This document shows positions 11,083 through 19,090 of a DNA stretch of 64,000 bases, one piece after another. Source of the stretch: Leptospira broomii serovar Hurstbridge str. 5399 (GTDB lineage Bacteria; Spirochaetota; Leptospiria; Leptospirales; Leptospiraceae); assembly GCF_000243715.2 (NCBI RefSeq), contig NZ_AHMO02000008.1, positions 607,001-671,000 of the forward strand, written 5' to 3'. A program made the translations under genes and the position numbers. Position 1 is the stretch's first letter. Each line of letters starts with the position of its first letter. Under the pieces are notes generated by a model that had not been told where the DNA came from, did not search any database, and worked only from the letters and a program-made list of their open reading frames with translations.

Positions 11083-11294
11083 AATTTCCTCTAAGCTGAT
11101 TCGTTGTTTTTACTCTACGTGCAAAAACATTCCACCTTCTTTTTTAAAGCCGAAAACTCCTACTAAGGAGGAAGGCAAAAACAATATAACTCAAATCGGG
11201 AATATATTCCACAAGATTCCTCTTTTGAAAGAACCGATCATTTCCCGCTTCTTTTTTGCTTGTACTCCTAACCGGCCTATGCATAGGTTTGTTT

Positions 11295-11921
11295 ATGTCG
11301 AAGCATCCAGGTAGAGACGACGATGCGTTCTTAGTCGGAATAACCGGAATGATCGGCGGAGGAAAGTCGACTGCCTCAAAGTTCTTTGAAGAGCTGGGAG
11401 CCTTCCGGATTAGCGCGGATGAAATCGCCCGAAAGTATACCGACCCTGATAGCCCGATCAAAGACGAACTTGTAAAGGTTTTAGGTTCGGAAATTTTAGA
11501 TGAGTCTCAAAAACCGGACAGAAAGAAGATCGCAAAGCTGGTATTCGGTAATTCGGAGAAGCTTACGGCCTTAAATAAGCTCGTCCATCCTCTGATTCGA
11601 AAGGAATTTCGAGAAATCTTAAAAAATCAGGCGGGAAGTCGCTTGGTGGCGTGGGAAGTCCCTCTCTTATTCGAAACAGACTCTTATACGCTATGTGACG
11701 CTACCGTTTGCGTGGTTTCGGACCCGAAATCGTCCTTAAAACGGACCATGGATCGGGACGGTATTTCCATGGAAGAAGCCGAAGCGCGCGCAAAAAGCCA
11801 GCTTTCCCTCCAGGAAAAATCGGAAAGAGCCGATTATGTCCTTAGGAACCTAGGGGATTTAGAAGACCTAAAGAAGGATTGTGCAAAGCTGTTCTCGGAA
11901 CTAAAAGGCAGGATGAAATGA
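11295..11921 (+). CDS. coaE: Dephospho-CoA kinase
   Basis: Catalyses the last step of coenzyme A synthesis, ATP-dependent 3'-phosphorylation of dephospho-CoA. The protein is about 208 residues. It shows the P-loop GMIGGGKS, the ADEIARKYTDP segment, VAWEVPLLFE, and the lid region DRDGISMEEAEARAKSQLS. The ATG at 11295 (MSKHPGRD) fits the family; the open frame begins at 11256, but that extension is hydrophobic and atypical. Its stop overlaps the start of the next gene by four bases (ATGA). Confidence 0.93.
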   Translation: MSKHPGRDDDAFLVGITGMIGGGKSTASKFFEELGAFRISADEIARKYTDPDSPIKDELVKVLGSEILDESQKPDRKKIAKLVFGNSEKLTALNKLVHPLIRKEFREILKNQAGSRLVAWEVPLLFETDSYTLCDATVCVVSDPKSSLKRTMDRDGISMEEAEARAKSQLSLQEKSERADYVLRNLGDLEDLKKDCAKLFSELKGRMK

Positions 11922-12589
11922 AGGAAAAAGTATTCTACGTAATTAATTTAGATAATAAACGGATCACATTGCTGTCCATTTTTTTAATCGGCCTTCTATT
12001 CTCTTTTTTCTTTCTAGGAGTTTCAATAGGAAGAAAAAGAGGTCAAGTTCAGGAAGACTTATCGTTAAATTCGCTTAACAATTCAACGACGGCGCCTTCG
12101 TCCGAACCGACCCAAGAACAAACACAGCATATTGCGAAAAATTCCCTCGCTTCTCAGAACGGGCCTCGCGAAGAAGAGATAAAATTTCGTAACCTACCAC
12201 CGGGATCGGAAATAGTAGATCTACGGACTAACGTTTCTTCTACGAAAAAGGAAGAAGTCGCGAAAATTTCCGCTGATGCCCCAACCGAACCGCATAAAGA
12301 GAAAAAACTCGTAAAGCGCGAGAAGGAATCCAAGAAATCGGAAATCGCTTCTCGAAAATCGGCTCACAGGAACGAAGGCGTATTTTATGTTCAGATTGCC
12401 GCCTTTAAAGGACATGAAAAAGCGGACGAATTAAAATCATCGATGGGTGGAAAAAGTTACGTAAAAAAAACGAAGAACGGATATTTCACCGTGCGAATAG
12501 GAAATTTCTCCACTCGAGAAGATGCTGATAAATCGATTAAAAAACTTCCGTCTAATCTAAAGGAGAAAGCAATAGTTTCAAAAGAATAG
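11918..12589 (+). CDS. Single-pass membrane protein with C-terminal SPOR domain
   Basis: About 223 residues. A short cytoplasmic N-terminus and one helix (about residues 15-37, up to FFFLGVSIG) precede a low-complexity, Ser/Lys/Glu-rich linker. A SPOR domain closes the protein (FYVQIAAFKGHEKADEL ... FTVRIGNFSTREDAD). SPOR domains bind denuded glycan strands of peptidoglycan at division sites, so a septal or cell-wall role in the periplasm is inferred. The start overlaps the coaE stop as ATGA, indicating translational coupling. Confidence 0.85.
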   Translation: MKEKVFYVINLDNKRITLLSIFLIGLLFSFFFLGVSIGRKRGQVQEDLSLNSLNNSTTAPSSEPTQEQTQHIAKNSLASQNGPREEEIKFRNLPPGSEIVDLRTNVSSTKKEEVAKISADAPTEPHKEKKLVKREKESKKSEIASRKSAHRNEGVFYVQIAAFKGHEKADELKSSMGGKSYVKKTKNGYFTVRIGNFSTREDADKSIKKLPSNLKEKAIVSKE

Positions 12590-12644
12590 AAAGATCGGGA
12601 AAACGGAAACTTTCCGAATCTATTTTTCTATTGACCCAAATGCT

Positions 12645-13325
12645 ATGGGGGCCCAAGTGTTGCTAACAGAAATGGATCTGAAAGAACTTGAACCAGTTCG
12701 TCTAGCCGTAGTCAGATCCACAATTGTCCGCTTGCGTTTTACGTATTCGGATCTTCTTACCACGATAAAAGGCTACGATGGCATTCCTCATTTTTTTGAA
12801 AATAATCTGTATGCCCCCGCAAATAAGGAAGAGAGGGATAACGCTCTCGAGAATCTGTACGAAAAACTGAAAACCGTCGCCGGCAAGGCCATGACGGACA
12901 GCATTCATCAGATTATTCTCCTGAATAAAATAACGGACTCTCTAGATTTTGATACTGCGAGAATCGTAATCGAGAATAACCTAATGGATGACGGGACCAT
13001 TAGGCAGGAAAGTCTCTACGCCGCCATCGGAGAAGTGGGACGATATGAAGATCGAAGGGAACAAATTCGGATGGTCGGCGAGACTTTGCGGTTCTTTTTT
13101 TCCCTCTCAAAACTTCCGATGGTAAAATTGATTATGGCTCCCATTAAAGTCGCGGCATCCATGGTCGGAGCCACGTCTCTAGTCGATACGATGGAAGCAG
13201 GCTACGGCCTTTCTAGTAAAATCAAGGACTTGAATCCCTTTATAGAAGCGTTTCAAGATCGTGAAAATCGTTTGGTTACCAAGTTAGAAGACGGACAAAA
13301 ATACTCCTATAGCGACGGAATTTAA
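12645..13325 (+). CDS. FFLEELY-motif-like protein, function unknown
   Basis: A 226-residue soluble, mostly helical protein. The region RLRFTYSDLLTTIKGY, then HFFENNLYAPANKEERDNALENL, then IILLNKITDSLDFD resembles the 'FFLEELY motif' family known mainly from proteobacteria, with FFENNLY in place of FFLEELY. The function of that family is unknown. The ATG at 12645 lacks a clear ribosome site, and the ATG at 12672 (MDLKELEP) is an alternative. It lies 55 bases after the SPOR gene and may be read from the same transcript. Confidence 0.7.
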   Translation: MGAQVLLTEMDLKELEPVRLAVVRSTIVRLRFTYSDLLTTIKGYDGIPHFFENNLYAPANKEERDNALENLYEKLKTVAGKAMTDSIHQIILLNKITDSLDFDTARIVIENNLMDDGTIRQESLYAAIGEVGRYEDRREQIRMVGETLRFFFSLSKLPMVKLIMAPIKVAASMVGATSLVDTMEAGYGLSSKIKDLNPFIEAFQDRENRLVTKLEDGQKYSYSDGI

Positions 13326-13450
13326 ACCCGTCTCGTTCCTAAAAACCCTCCGCTTATCTACCGAAGAAACTTCCTTCTTGCAAATTTTCACGGTTCTCTA
13401 AATGCTTTGTCCGTATTTTAGTCGTTCAGCGATAAAATAGGAGAAATCGA

Positions 13451-14140
13451 ATGTTCATCGGTCATTACAGTGTTTCCTTCGCTCTAAAGAAGGCGGAACC
13501 AAAGACCCCGCTTTGGACGACCCTTGTAGGCGTTCAGTTCGTCGATATCCTCTTTATGATTTTCATTATGTTTGGAATCGAAGGCGTTCGATTCGTTCCC
13601 GGTTTTACCGAAACAAACAATTTTGATTTATTCTTTATGCCTTATACCCATAGCCTTGTTGCCGGAATACTTTGGGGCATTCTGATATTTTTTCTTTCAA
13701 AATATATTCTGCTAAAATCCAAACCCTACGACTCAAAAACGAAAACTAAGATCTCCTTTTTGATCGGAATCTCGGTCCTTTCACATTATTTTGCGGATTT
13801 GTTAATGCATACTCCGGATCTTCCTATTCTTTGGGACTCGGGTCCGAAAATCGGATTAGGACTTTGGAAAAATCGTGTTCTTTCCATTAGCCTGGAAATC
13901 GTCGTAACTTTACTCGGACTGATTCTTTATTTCAGCGCGACAAAACCGGGAAGTACCTTTGCCGGCAAGTATGGCATGCAATTTTTTGCGGCATTTCTCA
14001 TCTTGCTAGCGATAGTAACCCCCTTCTTTCCGCCTCCTACAAGCATCCCTGAATTTTCAGCTCAAGCGCTTTTCGGGTACATCGTAATCGCCGCGTTAGG
14101 TGGATGGCTGGATACGAAGCGTATCCCTAAAGAATCTTGA
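13451..14140 (+). CDS. Polytopic membrane protein, YdjM/DUF457-like
   Basis: A 229-residue inner-membrane protein with about six helices. It begins MFIGHYSVSFALKKAEP and has FVDILFM, YTHSLVAG, SHYFADLLMHTPDLP and GLGLWKNR. This pattern of His and Asp residues at membrane edges is shared with a widespread family often labelled metal-dependent hydrolase-like. The conserved H, D and H-x(n)-D positions are present, but no activity has been shown for close relatives that I know of. Confidence 0.72.
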   Translation: MFIGHYSVSFALKKAEPKTPLWTTLVGVQFVDILFMIFIMFGIEGVRFVPGFTETNNFDLFFMPYTHSLVAGILWGILIFFLSKYILLKSKPYDSKTKTKISFLIGISVLSHYFADLLMHTPDLPILWDSGPKIGLGLWKNRVLSISLEIVVTLLGLILYFSATKPGSTFAGKYGMQFFAAFLILLAIVTPFFPPPTSIPEFSAQALFGYIVIAALGGWLDTKRIPKES

Positions 14141-14159
14141 AAACTGCGTTGAGGAAATC

Positions 14160-14597
14160 ATGATAAAAATGGAATCTCGCATCAGCATTATCACTCTCGG
14201 AGTTTCCGATTTGCAACGTTCTTTAAAATTTTATAAGGACGGACTCGGATGGCCTCTCTCGGGCGCTAGTGAAGAAGCCATCGCTTTTTTTCGCACGGGA
14301 GGAATCGTTCTGGCATTGTTTCCGAGAGAGGATCTGGCTGACGATGCTACGGTAGATTCCGCAGGTACCGGCTTCAGAGGATTTACTCTCGCTCATAATG
14401 TCCGACTCGCGGAGGACGTGGACCGCACGCTGGATTTCGTAAAACAGAATGGAGGCAAAATCGTTCGGCCCGCGCACGATGCGTTTTGGGGAGGACGTTC
14501 CGGTTATTTTTCCGATCCGGACGGTTTTTTATGGGAAGTGGCATGGAATCCTCATTTTCCCATGAACGAAGACGGAAGCATCCGGTTACCTATTTAA
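14160..14597 (+). CDS. VOC (glyoxalase/bleomycin-resistance fold) protein
   Basis: A 145-residue single vicinal-oxygen-chelate unit pair. It opens SIITLGVSDLQRSLKFYKDGLGWP and closes SGYFSDPDGFLWEVAWNPHF, the standard first and last strands of the fold. Members bind a divalent metal and act as lyases, dioxygenases or drug-binding proteins, and the substrate cannot be told here. The ATG at 14160 follows GAGGAAATC, which supports this start over the longer open frame that would overlap the preceding gene. Confidence 0.85.
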   Translation: MIKMESRISIITLGVSDLQRSLKFYKDGLGWPLSGASEEAIAFFRTGGIVLALFPREDLADDATVDSAGTGFRGFTLAHNVRLAEDVDRTLDFVKQNGGKIVRPAHDAFWGGRSGYFSDPDGFLWEVAWNPHFPMNEDGSIRLPI

Positions 14598-14636
14598 GAA
14601 AATAATTATTTATCAATATAGGTCTTAAAATTAAAA

Positions 14637-15458
14637 ATGAGTGATTATCGAAGTTTCCCCGGATTGCCCGGATCTATCCTGATCGTATTGGCTACGATTT
14701 TAGTGACGTTCACCGTCGGATTCCTATTCAATCAAATCGGTCATGCATCGGGAATCCGTTTTACTGAAACCGCGCTTCTAGGGATCACAAACACAGTTTC
14801 GATAGGATTCGTCACTATCGCAGGTTGGTATTTTACAAGACGACGATTCTCGGAAGTCTTTTCATTTCAAAAACCTAAATTATTGGAGTCTCTATCGATC
14901 ATCCTTACATGTATCGGCTTTACTATACTAATCTCCGAAATCGATAACGTTTTCTCTTTAGTTGTACCCAAACCGGATTTTATTTTAGATATGTTGAATC
15001 GACTTTTTTCCGACGACGATCTACTTGGAACCAGCATCACCTTAATGGTCGTCGCGCCGTTCACGGAAGAATTTTTATTTCGAGGGCTTATTTTCGACGG
15101 CTTAAAACGAAACTACTCCTTTGGAACGGCCGCATTACTTACCGCCTTATTATTCGGTATTTTGCATTTGAATCCCTGGCAATTTTTAGGAGCGGGCATC
15201 GTAGGTTATTATTTTGCTTGGTTAGTTGCAAAAACAGGATCCATAGCTCAGCCGATTTTAGCTCATATGGTATTTAACGGATTCCCGATTTTGGTTAAAC
15301 ATGGATTTCAAATTAAAATCGAAGGATATACCGGCGAATCAATGGCCAACGGATTATTGCAACCCGTTTGGCTTGATATCCTAGGCGTAATCATCACGGC
15401 ATTCGGAATCCTGATCTCGAGTTACCTTTTTCGCCAAGGATCTAAACTCGCAGATTAA
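14637..15458 (+). CDS. CPBP-family intramembrane metalloprotease
   Basis: A 273-residue, roughly eight-helix protein of the CAAX protease/bacteriocin-processing (ABI) family. All three active-site motifs are present: EEFLFR, FGILH and HMVFN. It is probably an active membrane protease or prenyl-protein endopeptidase; its substrate is unknown. No bacteriocin gene is visible nearby. The gene is 39 bases after the VOC gene on the same strand. Confidence 0.9.
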   Translation: MSDYRSFPGLPGSILIVLATILVTFTVGFLFNQIGHASGIRFTETALLGITNTVSIGFVTIAGWYFTRRRFSEVFSFQKPKLLESLSIILTCIGFTILISEIDNVFSLVVPKPDFILDMLNRLFSDDDLLGTSITLMVVAPFTEEFLFRGLIFDGLKRNYSFGTAALLTALLFGILHLNPWQFLGAGIVGYYFAWLVAKTGSIAQPILAHMVFNGFPILVKHGFQIKIEGYTGESMANGLLQPVWLDILGVIITAFGILISSYLFRQGSKLAD

Positions 15459-15699
15459 GAAAAGATTTGATTAGCGGAAGACAGAAGTTGCTATTAGTTG
15501 GAAAGACAATAGAAGTAGAGGAAAGATCTACTATAACGCGAGAATCTTTTCCTAGTACGTGGAAATTCCGCTCATCAATCTTCTTTCCTCCGTCCTCTGT
15601 CTTCAGTCCTCTGACAAACCCGGCTCCGCGGGCTTATTCGCTTTCGAGTCCCTAGAATTTATTGTTGATTCAGATTAAGGCGATAGGAAGGGAATTTCT

Positions 15700-15781
<82 letters not shown>

Positions 15782-15970
15782 GATGCGATCTACTTAGTCA
15801 TTTTTTAAGTCGGGAATCGGAAGTCAAGGATATTGAAAAGCGATTTTGCAAGACGAGTTTTCTAAGATACAATCGCTTCATAGGTGGCGCGATTGAATGA
15901 GTGGAAGAACTCGCCCGCAAGGAGGCACACGATTTGGCGTGACTTCCGGTTTCAGCGGATCGTCGGTTAG

Positions 15971-16675
15971 TTACTGCAAGGATCGAAATAGCGGTAAAAA
16001 CGCCTCCGCTAAAGGGAGATCTTCCGATCTCGTGATTTTCAAATTATACGGATGAGATTCGATAAGTCTCGCTGTAATACCGAAACTCTCTGTCCATGTG
16101 CAAAGATCCGTCGGTTCCTGTATTGCCCGATCGGATTGTAATTTTTTTAATATATCTCCTCGAACGGCTTGAGGTGTCTTCATAAACCATATCGTATCGC
16201 GATCCAGAAACCGAATTCGCCCATTCTCTTCCTGCAATACCGTTTCATAATTTCGATTCGCCAAGGTGGATATGCCCGAGTCTTCCGCAGCTATAGATAA
16301 ACGATCTAAGTCGGAAGGAAGTACGAACGGCCTTGCAGCATCGTGTATGAGCACCAGATCAGAATCGAATATTTGAATACTTCTTAAACCTGCAAGAGTC
16401 GACTGATGCCGAGTCTCTCCACCTTCTACAATTCGATCTCTTTCCCTAAGGTACGGAGCGCAAAGTCTTTCGGTCTTTTCCATATAATCCCTGTGCGAAA
16501 CTAGGACTATACTTTTGGACTTCCCCCACTCCAGAAACGAATTCAAACTATGTAATAGAATCGGTTTACCTTCCAATTCTATAAATTGCTTAGGTAAGGA
16601 GGAGCTCATTCTAGAACCCGTCCCCCCTAAGAGAAGAATTACATATAGGTTCTCAGAGGGGAACCAGGATTTCAT
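15971..16675 (-). CDS. ispD: 2-C-methyl-D-erythritol 4-phosphate cytidylyltransferase
   Basis: A 234-residue enzyme of the MEP isoprenoid pathway, coupling CTP to methylerythritol phosphate. The nucleotide-binding opening LLLGGTGSRMSSSLPKQF, the GGETRHQSTLAGL segment, and LIHDAARPFV are diagnostic. Its start lies inside the 3' end of lysA (23-base overlap), so the two genes should be translationally coupled, although their pathways are unrelated. Confidence 0.94.
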   Translation of the reverse strand: MKSWFPSENLYVILLLGGTGSRMSSSLPKQFIELEGKPILLHSLNSFLEWGKSKSIVLVSHRDYMEKTERLCAPYLRERDRIVEGGETRHQSTLAGLRSIQIFDSDLVLIHDAARPFVLPSDLDRLSIAAEDSGISTLANRNYETVLQEENGRIRFLDRDTIWFMKTPQAVRGDILKKLQSDRAIQEPTDLCTWTESFGITARLIESHPYNLKITRSEDLPLAEAFLPLFRSLQ

Positions 16676-17921
16676 TCTGAACGATCTGTTCTAAGTTTTG
16701 TTTTTTTCGGATTAATTTATAAGCTCCGTCCGTATCGAAGAGTATCTCGGGCGTTTCGGGATACGAATTATAATTCTTAACCGACATGGAAGAACAATAA
16801 GCTCCGGCTCCCTCCATTACGATTAAGTCTCCGATTTTCGGTTCATGCGTTTTTCTTAATTGAGGTCCGCCTCCTTCTTCCTGGGTGATCAAATCGCCGC
16901 TTTCACAACAGTGTCCGACATAGACAAAATCGGCCGCCGCTCTCGTTTCATCTCCGCCCGAAGGAACGACGACCAACGGATGTTTGGCTGCATAGAGAGC
17001 AGGGCGGGTATTCACGTCCATTCCCATGTCTAATTTTACGAACGTATATCCGCCCGGACCGGTATTGACGATATCGTCCACTCGAGCGATAATCGCGCCG
17101 TTATTCACCATTAAAAAAGAACCGGGTTCGATCTCCATCCGAAGTTTCGTTCCTTTTTCCTTCGCAAACGATTCGAACAATTCTCGAACTGGACCGCCGA
17201 TCGTTTGAGGATCGGTGGTTTTTTCGCCTTGCATTCTACCGACTTTAAAGCCTCCGCCCATATTAACGATTTTGCAATTAGGAAACTGAGCGGCTATTTC
17301 GAGAGTATAAAGAGCGACAGCCTTCCACACTTCCGGATCGGAACCTGAACCGATATGAGTATGGACCCTTACGACTTTTAAATCGTATCTGGAAACAATT
17401 GCCTTAACTTGATCTATTTCTTCGTGCCAAACTCCGAATGAGGAAGTCTTTCCTCCCACATCGGTCTTTTTTGTAGCGCCCGAGCCTAGTCCGGGATTGA
17501 AACGAATGCTAACTTCCCGACCTGGAAATAATTTTCCGAATTCTTCCAATTGTCGAAGCGAACAAGCGTTGAACTGAACGCCTTGTTCTACCAGATCCTT
17601 TAGGGAAGCTGCAAGCTGTTGGGAAGTAAGCAAAATATCTCCCGGTTGAAATCCTGCCAAGATAGCCCTGGCGACTTCATGCTCGGAGGAAGCATCGATA
17701 TGAATCCCTTTTCTTCTCAATATTTCCAGGATCGTTCGACCCGGATTTGCTTTCATCGCGAATCGTACGGTAAGCCCGTAGGCATTCGGGAAAGCGAGTG
17801 CAGCATCGCAACTGGATTCGATTCCTTTTCTGGTATAAACGAAGACGGGAGTTCCGTAGGATTCAGCAATTTTTCTCGCTTCATCGGGCGTCAAAAATTT
17901 TAGATTTTCTATTGATTGCAT
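16653..17921 (-). CDS. lysA: Diaminopimelate decarboxylase
   Basis: A 422-residue PLP enzyme making lysine from meso-diaminopimelate. The PLP lysine lies in FAMKANP. Also visible are the HTHIGSG motif, the glycine loop NMGGGFKVGRM, the EPGSFLM substrate segment and the C-terminal VGHCCESGDL that contributes to the dimer active site. It is divergent from the 17999 gene, leaving 77 bases for both promoters. Confidence 0.93.
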   Translation of the reverse strand: MQSIENLKFLTPDEARKIAESYGTPVFVYTRKGIESSCDAALAFPNAYGLTVRFAMKANPGRTILEILRRKGIHIDASSEHEVARAILAGFQPGDILLTSQQLAASLKDLVEQGVQFNACSLRQLEEFGKLFPGREVSIRFNPGLGSGATKKTDVGGKTSSFGVWHEEIDQVKAIVSRYDLKVVRVHTHIGSGSDPEVWKAVALYTLEIAAQFPNCKIVNMGGGFKVGRMQGEKTTDPQTIGGPVRELFESFAKEKGTKLRMEIEPGSFLMVNNGAIIARVDDIVNTGPGGYTFVKLDMGMDVNTRPALYAAKHPLVVVPSGGDETRAAADFVYVGHCCESGDLITQEEGGGPQLRKTHEPKIGDLIVMEGAGAYCSSMSVKNYNSYPETPEILFDTDGAYKLIRKKQNLEQIVQNEILVPL

Positions 17922-17998
17922 ACGTATCGAGGCTTTTCTAGATAGTTCTAGGCCATCATTTCGATCGGTCGGGGTTTTTTCAAAGGCAAAATTCTAAT

Positions 17999-19066
17999 AT
18001 GGCAGGCAAAATCACCCATCTGGAGGCCCTATCGCAAGTGTGCAAACACTTGGACCATGGCAGTCAGGAACAGCGCAAAATCGCAAGGCTGTTACGGGAA
18101 GAAAATACCCGTAAGTACGCGAATATAGGCGCGATCGCTCCCGATATTTTTTATTTTTATCATATTCTCTCCCCAAGAAGAACCAAAAAGGCGACGGACT
18201 GGGGTGATATCAGTCATCACGAAAAAGTTTTCGAACTAGTGACCAGTTTTTTGGATCGAATCCTTTCAACCGAAGAGGGAATGTACCGGGATCGATTTCT
18301 CGCGTTCACTCTAGGATATATCATTCATTGTGCGGTTGATATCGTCACCCATCCTTATATATTTTTTATTTCCGGGGACTATTATAGTTCGAATAAGGAA
18401 ATCGGAAACTTAGCCCAATACAATCATATGAGAGTAGAATTTGCCATCGATTCTTGGTTATTGGACTTCCGCTGGGGGATGACGCCGAAAGCGTACGATT
18501 TCGTGCATCATGTGGACGTAATCCACAAGGCAAAAGACGGAAAACGGAAAATGGACCCGATGCTCTGGCATTTTTGGCTCAATGGATTGAAAGAGACTTT
18601 TCCGGAACTGTTTAGGTCTAAATACTTGGGCTCGGAAGACAAAATCATTCCGGGAGATATTCTAAACGAATCCTTTCTGGGTTATTTACAATTTCATAAA
18701 TACCTCGATTCTAGAAGCCGTTTCGTACGTGCCGCACTGGGTCTTATCGATAAAATTTCGTTTCACAAAGTAAAATCCTCCGTTCTAATGCTTCCTTTAA
18801 AGGAAAATATTGATAAGAGAATTATGAATGAGGAAAAAAGAGATTGGTCCTATCCCGCAGATCCGTCTCTTGTACGCAACGATTCGTTTATCGAATTACT
18901 CAACAAGTCCTGCGATGTCGCAAAGGACGCGGTTACGACGGCTTGGGATTATTTGCATGATAAAACGTCCAGGGCGACCTTTTTGAAAGAATACCAAGGA
19001 TACAACTTAGATACAGGATTACGTTACCACGGAATCGACAAGATGAAACAATTCTCCCCGCTATAA
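17999..19066 (+). CDS. Zinc-dependent phospholipase C-like protein
   Basis: A 355-residue protein with the N-terminal half of the zinc-dependent phospholipase C fold: IGAIAPDIFYFY, then HHEKVFELV, then FTLGYIIHCAVDIVTHPYI, and finally NHMRVEFAIDSWLLD. The repeated His and Asp residues fit the three-zinc site. No signal peptide is visible, unlike secreted bacterial phospholipases, so an intracellular role is possible. It is followed after 24 bases by the class A penicillin-binding protein gene. Confidence 0.82.
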   Translation: MAGKITHLEALSQVCKHLDHGSQEQRKIARLLREENTRKYANIGAIAPDIFYFYHILSPRRTKKATDWGDISHHEKVFELVTSFLDRILSTEEGMYRDRFLAFTLGYIIHCAVDIVTHPYIFFISGDYYSSNKEIGNLAQYNHMRVEFAIDSWLLDFRWGMTPKAYDFVHHVDVIHKAKDGKRKMDPMLWHFWLNGLKETFPELFRSKYLGSEDKIIPGDILNESFLGYLQFHKYLDSRSRFVRAALGLIDKISFHKVKSSVLMLPLKENIDKRIMNEEKRDWSYPADPSLVRNDSFIELLNKSCDVAKDAVTTAWDYLHDKTSRATFLKEYQGYNLDTGLRYHGIDKMKQFSPL

Positions 19067-19090
19067 ACTCGAAAACCCTTTAAACGAAAC

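Noticed and set aside
15467..15655. 62-codon frame between the CPBP gene and tRNA-Leu
   Set aside because: No ribosome site, low-complexity composition and no domain.
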